Below, in pieces: positions 35,357 through 46,003 of a DNA stretch of 64,000 bases. Numbering within the stretch: the first letter of the stretch is position 1; each line of letters begins with the position of its first letter. The stretch is from Eurosta solidaginis (lineage: Eukaryota; Arthropoda; Insecta; Diptera; Tephritidae): the NCBI RefSeq assembly GCF_040869045.1, contig NC_090322.1, positions 191,145,477 to 191,209,476 of the forward strand. Reading direction: 5' to 3'. The notes under the pieces were generated by a model that saw only the letters and a program-made list of their open reading frames with translations, made no database searches and was not told where the DNA came from. The position numbers and the translations under genes are program-made.

Positions 35357-36073
35357 CACTGAAAGAAAAAGACTGGTAAAATCAACCGAAATACGGGTCA
35401 ATTCAACCGAAATTTCTGTCAATGTTTACCCATCGCAACAAGATGTTGAATTAACTGCGCACAAATCGTTGATTCGTAATTGACCGTTTTCGTAGTCAAA
35501 TGAACAAAAAAAGTAGTTGCGACAGTTTGTACGAAAGTACCTATGTTGCGGCATTTGCAAGGCAAATGAAAGCTTAGGAAAATTTTCGTCTAATTGAAAA
35601 ACCTTATTTCTAAAATTTTTATGTTGCTTTGCCCGGGGTGTGAACCCAGGGTCTTCAGTGTGGTAGGCGGAGCACGCTACCATCACACCACAGCGGCTGT
35701 CATATAGATACGTAAATATGTGCATACATATAGTACACAGCATACATAAGTACAAAGTAGAGAGCGCAATGAGCGTAAAATTCTCTGTGAAATTTGCTCA
35801 TGTATTGACTGTTGATCGCTGTTGAAATGACCAGTGAGATCAGTTGAGTTAACAAAAAAATCAGTTAGATTGATTAGGAATCTGTCAATTTTACGGAATT
35901 TTGTTAAATTAAGAGCTACAATTTCTCTTCTGTTGAAATGACTAAACTAATTTGTTCGCTTGACAAAGAACTCTGTTGAATTAACCATAATTCGACCAAT
36001 TTCCCTGAATCTCCGTTAAGTCAGTAACAACAGAACCGATTTGTTAATTTTACTAGCACCATTTCTTTCAGTG
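35357..36073. mobile_element. inverted-repeat element CACTGAAAGAAA, split by a SINE
   Basis: Left CACTGAAAGAAAAAGACTGG with TAAAATCAACCG is mirrored on the right by TTAATTTTACTAGCACC and ATTTCTTTCAGTG. The interior repeats AATTGACC / GTTGAATTAAC words. A SINE lies at 35570-35697. A 5'-truncated copy of the same element is at 44915-45155. No transposase seen. Confidence 0.65.
35570..35697 (-). mobile_element. tRNA-derived SINE, copy 4 (head only)
   Basis: Reverse orientation. Contains the full tRNA-like head (GCCCGGGGTGTGAACCCAGG and GTAGGCGGAGCACGCTACC in this strand) and the first 60 bp of the body, ending at GCTTAGGAAAATTTTCG. The rest is missing. Confidence 0.8.
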
Positions 36074-36369
36074 TTCTGCTATATATTTTTACGCTAACGT
36101 ACTTACTTGCTTCGCATATTTGCTGTACCAAACATTTGCTTGTAATTTTGGGCATGTTCTTTATGAATAAGCTTCGACATAGTGGTATTCTTAAAAGCAC
36201 AATAACTAGCCAATTATTGTTAGTTGCTCTCGTTAAGCAGTTTTTGATTGAAATATGAAAATTATTTTAAAGAAAAAAATTAAAAAAATGCGACTTGTAA
36301 CTCTCTTCAAAGCAACTTATTGTTCGAGACATACTCTTTCAGTTTTCATATAACAAATAATATTAAAAG

Positions 36370-36840
36370 CAAGTGAGGACGGGTCATACCTTTCCTAGAT
36401 GGAGCTGAACAATAATTTGATGAAATTTCAGTTCAATTCGTTTAATCTGAACCGTCAGTTGTATGGAATATATATTATGTATATCACATATCTTGTCGAT
36501 TTTTTCAGACAATAATGTGTGCCCTATATGTGCACATCCTGTGAAATTTCAAACTCCTAGCTAATAAAATGAGCAAGAAGTTACAAAAACCGTCTTATTC
36601 AAAAAATAGTTTGTATTGGAAAAATATGCAGTAGAGGTCCGATCCGGCCGGTTCCGACAATGATTAAGCGAACACCCAAATATGCCCCCTCACGGAATTT
36701 TAGCAAGATATATCAGACGGACATACCTAAATCAACTCAGCTAATCATCCTGATTATTTCGGTATATTTTTTGGGGAGTCTCTTTCTTCTTCTTCAGGGA
36801 TCTACAACTTTGTGACTCGCGACAAACTTAATATACAAAA
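36370..36840 (+). mobile_element. old HINE-like fragment, third subtype
   Basis: AGTGAGGACGGGTCATACC at the left, then CAGACGGACATACCTAAATCAACTCAGCTAATC-like sequence and TGATTATTTCGGTATA, then CTTAATATACAAAA. This ordering (GGAC motif, CAACTCAGCT, AACTTAATATAC) is that of the 3' part of DINE-1-type elements but in a different sequence version from the others here. The terminal hairpin is missing. Confidence 0.5.
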
Positions 36841-36842
36841 TA

Positions 36843-37077
36843 CGAAATTGGCAGGACGGAAGCCAGATGTTTAATGCCTATTTCGAACGCCATCTGTAAG
36901 CAGATTAATTTTCGCTAAAAAGCTTGTCACAGCAGAAATATACTCGAAATGTTTGCCAACCCATTGTCGAGTTACGCCCCGCTTAGAAAAAACTTTTATC
37001 GAAGGATTTTGATGTTGTTTTTCCGGGGCTTGAACCCAGGACCATCGGTGTGGTATGCATTCGACGCCACTACCAGT
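36843..37077 (-). mobile_element. tRNA-derived SINE, copy 5
   Basis: Reverse orientation and diverged. TTGGCAGGACGGAAGCC and GAACGCCATCTGTAAGCAG match the body. CGGGGCTTGAACCCAGGACC and GGTGTGGTATGCATTCGACG match the head. The 3' part beyond the TTTGTAGG region is missing. Confidence 0.75.
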
Positions 37078-37261
37078 ATTGCAAAGTCTAAATTGAGAAC
37101 TAACTTCTTCTCAAATTGAGAAACATTTTGAAACAAAAAATTACCTTTGTTTTTAGAATGCTATTGCCCTGCAAAAATCGTTGGATGTTAATTGTGTCAT
37201 ACTGGGTACTCCATGAATTACTCTGATGTAATGCTGAGCTGGAGTATATGGACCATATTTT

Positions 37262-40200
37262 TATACTCAGTTGAGCAGAGCTCACAGAGTATATTAAGTT
37301 TGATTGGATAACGGTTGGTTGTACATCTATAAAGGAATCGAGATAGATATAGACTTCCATATATCAAAATAATCAGGATCGAAAAAAAATTTGATTGAGC
37401 CATGTCCGTCCGTCCGTCCGTCCGTTAACACGATAACTTGAGTAAATTTTGAGGTATCTTGATGAAATTTGGTATGTAGGTTCCTGAGCACTCATCTCAG
37501 ATCGCTATTTAAAATGAACGATATAACTATAACCACGCCCAATTTTTCCGATATCGAAAATTTCGAAAAACCGAAAAATTGCGATAATTCATTACAAAAG
37601 AGAGAAAAGCGACGAAACTTGGTAGATGAGTTGAACTTATGACGCAGAATAGAAAATTAGTAAAATTTTGGACAATGGGCGTGGCACCGCCCACTTTTAA
37701 AAGAAGGTAATTTAGAAGTTTTGCAAGCTGTAATTTGGCAGTCGTTGAAGATATCATGATGAAATTTGGCAGGAACGTTACTCCTATTACTATATGTACG
37801 CTTAATAAAAATTAGCAAAATCGGAGAAGGACCACGCCCACTTTTTAAAAAAAAATTTTTTAAAGTAAAATTTTAACAAAAAATGTAATATCTTTACAGT
37901 ATATAAGTAAATTATGTCAACATTCAACTCTGGTAATGATATAGTGCAACAAAATACAAAAATAAAAGAAAATTTCAAAATGGGCGTGGCTCCGCCCTTT
38001 TTCATTTAATTTGTCTAGGATACTTTTAACGCCATAAGTCGAACAAAAATTAACCAATCCTTTTGAAATTTGGTAGGGGCATAGATTTTATGACGAAAGT
38101 TCTTTTCTGCGAAAATGGGCCAAATCGGTTGATGCCACGCCCAGTTTTTATACACAGTCGTCCGTCTGTCCTTCCGCATGGCCGTTAACACGATAACTTG
38201 AGCAAAAATCGACATATCTTTAATGAACTTAGTTCACGTGCTTACTTGAACTCATTTTATCTTGGTATGAAAAATGAACGAAATCCGACTATGACCACGC
38301 CCACTTTTTCGATATCGAAAATTACGACAAATGAAAAAAATGCCATAATTCTGTACCAAATACGAAAAAAGGGATGAAACATGGTAAGGTAATTGGACTG
38401 TTTTATTGAAGCGAAATATAACTTTAGAAAAAACTTTATAAAATGGTTGTGACACCTACCATATTAAGTAGAAGAAAATGAAAAAGTTTTGCAGGGCGAA
38501 ATAAAAAACCCTTAAAATCTTGGCAGGTATTACATATATAAATAAATTAGCGGTATCCAACGTATGATGTTCTGGGTCACCCTGGTCCACATCTTGGTCG
38601 ATATCTGGAAAACGCCTTCACATATACAACTACCACCACTCCCTTTAAAACTCTCATTAATACCTTTAATTTGATACCCATATCGTACAAACTCATTCTA
38701 GAGTCACCACTAGTTTATGGCGATATTTCGAAAATGCGACCACCTATACAACAACCACCACTCCCTTTTAATACCCTCATTAATACCTTTAATTTGATAC
38801 CCATATCGTACAAACACATTCTAGAGTCACCCCTGGTCCACCTTTATGGCGATATTTCGAAACGGCGTCCACCTATAGAACTAAAGCCCACTCCCTTTTA
38901 AAATACTCATTAACACCTTTCATTTGATACCCATATCGTACAAACATATTCTAAAGTCACCCCTGGTCCACCTTTATGGCGATATCTCGAAAAGGCGAAC
39001 ACCTATGAACGAAGGCCCATTCCCTTTTAAAAATAATCATTAACACCTTTCATTTGATACCCATATCGTACTAACCAAGTCTAGAGTCACCCCTGGTCCA
39101 CCTTTATTGCGATACCTCGAAAAGGCGTCCACCTATAGAACTAAGGCCCACTCCCTTTTAAAATACTCATTAACTCCTTTCGTTTGATACCCATATTGCA
39201 CAAACTAATTCTAGAGTCACCCCTGGCCCACCTTTATGATGATATCTCGAAACGGCGTCCACCTATGGAACTAAGGATTACTCCCTTTTAAAATGCTCAT
39301 TAACACCTTTCTTTTGATGCCCATATTGTACAAACAAATTCTAGGGTCACCCCTGGTCCACCTTTATGGCGATATCTCGAAACGGCGTCCACCTATGGGA
39401 CTAAGGATTACTCCCTTTTAAAATACTTATTAACACCTTTCTTTTGATATCCATATCGTACAAACGCATTCTTGAGTCACCCCTGGTCCACCTTTATGGC
39501 GATATCTCGAAAAGGCGACCACCTATACAACAACCACCACTCCCTTTTAATACCCTCATTAATACCTTTAATTTGATACCCATGTCGTACAAACACATTC
39601 TAGAGTCACCCCTGGTCCACCTTTATGGCGATATTTCGAAACGGCGTCCACCTATAGAACTAAGGCCCACTCCCTTTTAAAATACTCATTAACAACTTTC
39701 ATTTTGATACCCATATCGTACAAACATATTCTAAAGTCACCCCTGGTCCACCTTTATGGCGATATCTCGAAAAGGCGAACACCTATGAACGAAGGCCCAT
39801 TCCCTTTTAAAAATACTCATTAACGCCTTTCATTTGATACCCATATCGTACTAACCAAGTCTAGAGTCACCCCTGGTCCACCTTTATTGCGATACCTCGA
39901 AAAGGCGTCCACCTATAGAACTAAGGCCCACTACCTTTTAAAATACTCATTAACTCCTTTCGTTTGATACCCATATTGCACAAACTAATTCTAGAGTCAC
40001 CCCTGGCCCACCTTTATGACGATATCTCGAAACGGCGTCCACCTATGGAACTAAGGATTACTCCCTTTTAAAATACTCATTAACACCTTTCTTTTGATGC
40101 CCATATTGTACAAACAAATTCTAGGGTCACCCCTGGTCCACCTTTATGGCGATATCTCGAAACGGCGTCCACCTATGGGACTAAGGATTACTCCCTTTTA

Positions 40201-40495
40201 AAATACTTATTAACACCTTTCTTTTGATATCCATATCGTACAAACGCATTCTAGAGTCAACCCTGATCCACCTTTATGGCCATATCCCTAAATGGCGTCC
40301 ACCTATAGAACTATGGCCCACTCCCTCATAAAATACTCTTTAATGCTTTTCATTTGATACACATGTCATACAAACACATTCCAGGGTTTCCCTCGGTTCA
40401 TTTTCCTACATGGTTATTTTCCCTTATGTTGTCACCATAGCTCTCAACTGAGTATGTAATGTTCGGTTACACCCGAACTTAACCTTCCTTACTTG
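37262..40495 (-). mobile_element. HINE copy 8 (3234 bp, largest)
   Basis: Reverse orientation: 3' end TATACTCAGTTGAGCAGAGC at 37262, 5' end CGAACTTAACCTTCC...ACTTG at 40495. The body (37400-38540) has the usual GCCACGCCCA blocks. The central array is greatly enlarged, about 14 units. The flanks are T on both sides (TATTT|TATAC and ACTTG|TTTG), consistent with insertion between T residues. Confidence 0.88.
38571..40395 (-). repeat. 130-bp array with a 780-bp higher-order repeat
   Basis: About 14 units containing GGCGATATCTCGAAA, GGCGTCCACCTAT, ACTCCCTTTTAAAATACTC and TTTGATACCCATAT. Variants recur at exactly 780 bp (six units): for example the ACTAACCAAGTCTAGAG variant at 39071 and 39851, and the CTAAGGATTACTCCC variant at 39271 and 40051. 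A six-unit block was therefore duplicated recently, with only scattered substitutions since. Confidence 0.9.
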
Positions 40496-40655
40496 TTTGT
40501 ATGAATTTTGGTTAATTTTGGAGCACTTGCTTGCTCCATAGCGAGTACTCCATACATGCATACATGGTGTACTCGCGATTTTTGCAGGGTGTAATCCAGT
40601 AAAGCGAATGTTGAAAAACAGCGCATGTAAATTGAGTATTAAGTTCAACTTTAAA

Positions 40656-40878
40656 TCTGGAGACATTGGTGCTTTATCGGTAACCGTATCGGTAACCTTT
40701 TAACAGCTGATTCGACCAACCTTATGAGAATTAATGCAATCGATTATTGGTGCCGCTAAGGTCGTATCCGTATCGTAGCCAACCAATTGGGTTTTGGTTT
40801 ACCGTCGTAACGATAAACAGCTGATTACGTTAGGGATACGACTACCGATACGACAAACGGCACAAATGACTCCAGCTT
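40656..40878. mobile_element. MITE, AAGCYGGAGTC family, copy 2
   Basis: Ends CTGGAGACATTGGTGC and CAAATGACTCCAGCTT. Contains CGATTATTGGTGCCGC and GTTACGATAAACAG-type words that match copy 1 (30619-30763) in reverse. It is longer by a CGGTAACCGTATCGGTAACC segment. Confidence 0.65.
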
Positions 40879-41225
40879 AGCTCTTATGTTTACTTTGAGT
40901 AAATTGAGATTACGGGTTCTACTGTTATTGTTCACGCGTGAAATTTAAATGCGATTAAAATATGAATTAATCAGTCAGCACAGTCTGTCAATGCCTTTAA
41001 CAAGTTTTTACTGGAGAACTGCACTCACTTAACGCTGCTATGCTCAGTTACTGCTGTTACTACTCATTCATGCTGTTGCTGTTATTAACGCTGCTGGCTG
41101 CTAATTCTCTTACTGCCGCTGTTATTCTATTCCTATCTACTATTGCTGCTATTTTCCCTGTTATTGCTGCTGCTGTTCCTTCTTGTTCTTCGTTTTCTTC
41201 ATCTATTCAGCGCGTATACACTGCA

Positions 41226-41231
<6 letters not shown>

Positions 41232-41260
<29 letters not shown>
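41232..41260. repeat. (TA)n microsatellite
   Basis: An uninterrupted TA run of about 14 dinucleotides within otherwise non-repetitive sequence. Confidence 0.9.
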
Positions 41261-41263
<3 letters not shown>

Positions 41264-41329
41264 TGAACATACCTAGCTTTTGTCTACTTACTTACTTAAT
41301 CGCTACTACTATTTTTGCTCATATTTTTT

Positions 41330-42184
41330 ATAGCGCAACTTTCGCCATTTGGCCAATTCTGCCAATTCAGTACGAATTCATTCAGACGCTCGCTCAGTCG
41401 TCGGTGCAGATGTTCGTCGAAAGTAAGTTGTTGTGTGATATATGATGCGTGTGCGTGTATGTACGTTTGTTTGTGTAAGCTCGCTAAGTACTTATTAGTT
41501 AGCTGATTTAGTGACAGCATTAACGCGATGCTAATTAACAAAAAAAAAAAAATCAAAATAAAACAACTGTCAAACCGGGCTAGCGTATGTACAAATAAGT
41601 ATGTAAGCGAGGCCGTGTAAACGAGTGATATAATGAGTATCACAGCGTTCGGTATCAATTGTGGTACGTGCTGATTGCAAAAAATTGTTTTTCTCCTCGC
41701 GCTACGATATATTTATTTATACATCTCTATATATGTATGAATGTTTTTTTGTTGTTTGATTAATTTTGCTATTCGTCAATGTATTTTTATTGTCAATGTT
41801 AAACTTGTTATTGTTGTTGTTGTTATGCTATTCATGTGAGCACAGCAACACCACATGAAACAGATGAGTGTGCTGTAAATGTCAAATCCATAGAGCAGTA
41901 GATGCAGAGGCTGTGTTCGCGTTCGTAGGCGCGCTTGTATGGTGGAGCCAATACAATTTAGCAAACAACCAGACAGAAAGCAAAAGAACGAAGCAAAAAA
42001 TCAAAACAAGCAGCTGCGATATCACATCGAATAAAACGAAGTGAAAAATTTTCGAGTTGTAGAGAAAAATGTGAAAATTCTATGTGTTTCGTGGGCAAAA
42101 ATTAAGCAGAACAGCAATATAGTGTGTTGAAGTGTCGCGCTGAAAATAACAACAACAGTAATTTATAATTTTGTAAAACAAAGG
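41330..42184 (+). promoter_or_regulatory. candidate promoter and non-coding 5' exon region
   Basis: This is the longest stretch with no transposon signature in the middle of the window. It has the texture of a fly 5' UTR: CAA/AACA-rich, GTGAAAAATTTTCGAGTTG, AATAACAACAACAG, many short non-coding frames. Possible landmarks are an initiator-like CTCAGTCG near 41395 followed by GAAAG|TAAGTTG, and a splice donor AAAG|GTGTGT at 42184. If real, it would be an upstream exon of the plus-strand gene whose coding exon ends at 55961. Composition and isolated consensus matches are the only evidence. Confidence 0.3.
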
Positions 42185-42601
42185 TGTGTATGAATAAGTT
42201 GTGCTATATTTATCTGAAAAAGTTAAATCAACATCTAAATTCTTAAATAAGTAGTGCTGCTGATGTCTGGATGCGTCTGTGCCATGGTCCCATGTGTGTT
42301 GTGACAACGCTCTGCTAAGCGGCGTTTATAGTGTTAAAAGCTCATAAGCACGTAAGCATATATGCATACGTCATATCATATATACATACATGTCAAAGAA
42401 GAATAAAAGAACGTAACTGTGCCCATGGGTGTAATTTGTAAGTGCTTAGGTTTTTTTTTTTGCTCCGCAAGGCTTGCAGTGTTTTTTTTTTTTTTGGTGA
42501 CATCCGTCTTGAATTAATAAGCGCAGTGCTACTTGAATAGTTTAAAACAAATTAAAAGTGCTATAAATACATATTGACATATGTATGTATACAAGTAATA
42601 G

Positions 42602-42982
42602 GGTGCGCCCAATCGGTATGCAGATTTCCCTTTGATAAGCTGCAAAGCATGGCTTAGCCTAAAAAAAAAATATTTGCAAGATCATATTGTTGCCGGCGAA
42701 AAACTTGAAAAAGAGGCTATAGCATCTATAGAAAGTCCGTTACACAAAAAAAAGCGTACCGTTTACAGCTGTGAGTTTTTATTGCCGGTTCATGCACGCA
42801 TTTTAGCATTTTGCCCAAAATTGCGTAATTATTTTCGCATTTTCCATACAAATGTTGAGATCATCCATCCTGCATATGCAAGGAGTAGCGATGCTGTATA
42901 TTTTCCTTTCCCTAACATGTTTATTTGTTTATCAATTCATTGTAGTTATTTGACAATTTGCGCACGTGTTTTATATTTCTGA
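42602..42982 (+). CDS. small open frame, unassigned; possible exon
   Basis: About 126 codons are open after the TAG at 42599 with no early ATG. The residues read ISCKAWLSLKKKYLQDHIVA, then GEKLEKEAIASIESPLHKKK, then a Cys/Phe-rich tail. The AW.SLKKKYLQ segment loosely resembles the last helix of a Myb-like DNA-binding repeat (as in Rap1-type proteins), but that is only an impression. A possible acceptor TATGCAG precedes 42622. It may be a stray exon, a retrocopy fragment or chance; the second half looks non-coding. Confidence 0.2.
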   Translation, partial: GAPNRYADFPLISCKAWLSLKKKYLQDHIVAGEKLEKEAIASIESPLHKKKRTVYSCEFLLPVHARILAFCPKLRNYFRIFHTNVEIIHPAYARSSDAVYFPFPNMFICLSIHCSYLTICARVLYF

Positions 42983-43147
42983 TAGATATTTAACATGCAA
43001 ATTCAACCACAATGTCATCCATATGGATCACTTTGTTATTTAATTTATATGGTTAATTGTTATAGGGATTTGGATCACTCTCCATTGGAACGCAGGAAAA
43101 TGCAGCTACATGCAGTTCTGTCCATCTTTGTATAACCAGTCGTCCGT

Positions 43148-43545
43148 TGTTGTTGTTGTAGCGATAAGGTTGCTCCCCGAAGGCCTTGGGGAGTGTTATC
43201 GATGTGATGGTCATTTGCCGGATACAGATCCGGTACTACCGGTGACACAGCACCATTAAGGTGCTAGCCCGACCATCTCGGGAACGATTTATATAGCCAC
43301 ATTAAACCTTCAGGCCATCCCTCCCTCCCCAACCCAAAGTTCCATGAGGAGCTTGGGGTCGCCAGAGCTTCGTCTGTTGGTGAAACAGGATTCGCCGCGG
43401 ATAGGTGAATTGACAATTGGGTTTGGAGAAGCTGTATATTGCGCTGGCAACCTGAAGGGTTGCCCTACACTACCCCTGGAATCTGGTATTTTTGTCGCCT
43501 CTTACGACAGGCATACCTACCGCGGGTATATTCAGACCCCCTAAC
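43148..43545 (+). repeat. dispersed repeat (CTTGGGGAGTG family), copy 2, most complete
   Basis: A TTGTTGTTGTTGTAGCGAT start, GGCCTTGGGGAGTGTTATCG, CCGGATACAGATCCGG, CAGCACCATTAAGGTGCTAG, CGACCATCTCGGGAACG, AGCTTGGGGTCGCCAGAGC, GATAGGTGAATTGACAATTG, and an end with CGCCTCTTACGACAGGC and ACCTACCGCGGGTATATTC. Its G+C is clearly higher than the flanks. An open plus-strand frame across it is not convincing as a gene because the other copies break it. Confidence 0.7.
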
Positions 43546-44445
43546 CAGTCACCCGTTAGTGGCTAATTGTTGTGTTATTAGCTGTGTTTTTTTACCTCTA
43601 TAGACGTTTACGTTTAAACTTTATATGGACTGCTAAGCGTCAAACTATAAATACACCTCTGAAATTGCTGCGCATAAAATTAGTACTACTAAATTTCAAT
43701 ACGCATTATACCCAGATGTAACTTAAATATGTGCCTATGTTTCACCTCTACACTAATTCTATGTATCACCTCTTAAGATGGTGCGTGTCCATAATTCATC
43801 GCAACTGAATCAGCTATATGTTATACACTATGGCCATCAGAGGGTTATGTCCCCGCTTTTCGGCACACGCTGTGCTGTAGCTAGTTAGTTAGCAAGAACA
43901 CTTCTTCGAATCCTAGACTCGAAAATCCTATGCTTAAATTAGCATGAACATTATATTATTCATTGAATTTGAGCCTAGGCGTTCAACTGTTTTCGTCGTC
44001 CAACAATTCCGTTCCGCCATTTCTTCGTTTCTTTTCTGTATCAATCGCTAGTTCGAATTACTAAGTGTACTCACATGCTTTTAACTTAAGCCTTCTAACG
44101 TGGTCGGTGCCCCATCTTTCTCTGCTTCCTTATAGAGTACAGATTACAGAAATTGCGAGAGCGTTCTTTAAGTTTCAATCTCCTGAACTCTGTGACGTCG
44201 ATACAGCTCATCATTATACAATTGTCTGATAGCAAAGTCACCCCATCACGGCTGGCGCCTCAAAATTGGCCTTGCTCAGCAAAGCTTCCAAAAATCTTTC
44301 TAAGCTAGAATTTTTCAAAACCGGTTGATCTCAGACTTCTATTGAATAACATTTAATTTCAGATTACGCTTGGAGAGCGCTTTTAAAGCGATTTTGTTGT
44401 ACAACGCACTATCCCCGCAAATACTCAATACCTCTTCACTCTTGC
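43546..44445. other. spacer, nothing recognised
   Basis: No supported gene. It may include decayed LINE sequence upstream of 44446, but I cannot read it. Confidence 0.4.
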
Positions 44446-44905
44446 CAATAAATGCTACTTTGTACTAGGCAAACGAAAATCACGCTCTACAAATAAGTCA
44501 CGTATCGTACCCGTCCTGCTGCTATATGATGGAGAAGCATAGGCGATGACAATATCAGACGCAGCGTCTATGAAAGTGTTCGAGAGAAAGGTTCTTTGAA
44601 AGATTTACGAACCTCTACGCGTTGGCGATAGAAGAAGATTTAATGATGAGCTGTACGAGCTTTACGCAGACATCAACTTAGTCTGGCGAATTAAAACGCA
44701 GCGGCTACGCTTTCTGAGCCATTTTTTGCGAATGAAAGATGACGCTCTGGCTAAGAAAGTATTTTGTTTTTCAGTACCCGCCTGGAAGGACCAGGTGGGA
44801 AATGATTTAAATGCCCTTGGTGTTACCAATTGGCGTCAGTTAACCCAACAAAGGAGCGTTAAGGTGTGCAATCGACGGTCCTAATCGTTTAAATGGTTAA
44901 GTTCC
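44446..44905 (+). pseudogene. RTE-like LINE 3' fragment
   Basis: A plus-strand relic of the C-terminal region of the LINE seen at 52364-54085. It follows the same order: LANKCYFVLGKRKITLYK (44450), a degraded YGAEAW-like segment, VFERK.., NDELYELYADINLVW (44640-44685), IKTQRLRFLSHFLRMKDD (44690-44740), then QVGNDLNALGVTNWRQL. The reading frame is broken at least twice. It ends at the word ATCGTTTAAATGGTTAAG, where the other copies continue to an (AAGT)n tail. Confidence 0.7.
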
Positions 44906-44914
44906 AATTAAGAA

Positions 44915-45155
44915 GAATAGTGCTATAAATAATTCACTGTTGAAATGGACAATGAAATCAGTTCTTTTAACAGTGAAATCAGATTGGTTGAGAATCTGTC
45001 ACTTTTACTGAATATTGTTAACTTAAGACCAATAGTTTATCTTCTATTGAAATTACTTTACAAGTTTGTTGACAAAAAGCTCGCTTGATTGTCTGGTAAT
45101 TCAAAGACAACAAACTCGTTTTGTTAATATTACCAGCGCCATTTCCTTCTGTGTA
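44915..45155. mobile_element. CACTGAAAGAAA-family element, truncated copy
   Basis: Collinear with 35815-36073: CTGTTGAAATGGACAATGAA, GGTTGAGAATCTGTCACTTT, TCTTCTATTGAAATTACTTT and the end TTAATATTACCAGCGCCATT. The first half of the family is missing, and the copy abuts the LINE fragment ending at 44905. Confidence 0.6.
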
Positions 45156-45159
45156 GGGA

Positions 45160-46003
45160 AACCTTTCTTGTTCAATTCTTGACCTCATTCTCTGCCATCT
45201 CACTTCTGTGTTTGTTTCAAAGGCATCTGAGATATGTATATTGTCGTTCGTTTCCGCACACTTTCAACGATATCAGTTTCCCATTTATGGCAGAGTGAAA
45301 GTCGCTTGAATAATGATCAGATATTTGTTTCACAAACAGCTTCGCGTAAGCAAAATTCCCTATTTTTAATTTTCATACATATGTACCTTTTGTGTTTCAA
45401 GGAAATATCAAGAAAACTCGAATAGTAATTCAAATGTTTTATAGCAGATACTGTTCTCACCCGAGACCGTGGCTTTTTTCTTTTTTATGAAAAAAGTCTT
45501 CATCTGGCGGATCTCAATCGAAAGGCAACGAGAAGGAGTATTTGTAAGATGGTATATGATGAATATTATATCTCATAGTTAGTCTCATATAGGATAGTAA
45601 GCAGAATATTTTCATTTAAAGTTTGATTTTTTTTTAAGCTATTGCCAAATTCAACATGAGAATACATGTCCACTTAGGTATTTTTATATTGCCGTACCCT
45701 TTAATCTCAAAAATTCTTAAGTCTGCGTAACAAGCAATACCAAGAAACCAAACTATAAAACAAAGAAACCGCTGGCGACAAAATTCCCATCACGTTGCCT
45801 CGAACATGGAAATTATGTAAGGCAGTGCGCCGAATTGTATACAAAAATATAAAAATACTAATTGGTTGTGTACACAGTCGTGAATATTTATTGATAAAGC
45901 AGCTGTGAAGTGGCAAATAAAATTCGTGTTCTAAAATTAAACAATTAAAAACAAGCTAAAAGTATAAAGTTATGTTAAATATTATGCGATAAAGAACAAA
46001 CAA
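45160..46003. other. spacer, nothing recognised
   Basis: No supported feature. Confidence 0.4.

Larger units (their letters stand above)
37167..40589. mobile_element. small CCCTGCAAAAATCG MITE hosting HINE copy 8
   Basis: CCCTGCAAAAATCG at 37167-37180 and CGATTTTTGCAGGG at 40576-40589 are perfect inverted ends. Removing the HINE leaves 189 bp with internal GAGTACTCCAT/ACTCCAT words. It is related to the MITE at 14472-15094 by its ends. No target duplication is obvious. Confidence 0.65.

Noticed and set aside
38571..40395. Regular repeats considered as a CRISPR-like array
   Set aside because: Units are contiguous, with no unique spacers, and the context is a eukaryotic transposon.
41296..41658. 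120-codon minus-strand open frame with hydrophobic residues
   Set aside because: No ortholog-like motif. It overlaps putative 5' UTR sequence and is probably a chance frame in T-rich DNA.
42632..42760. Possible Rap1/Myb-type helix in the small frame
   Set aside because: The resemblance covers about ten residues only. It was not strong enough to name a domain and was kept only as a low-confidence open frame.
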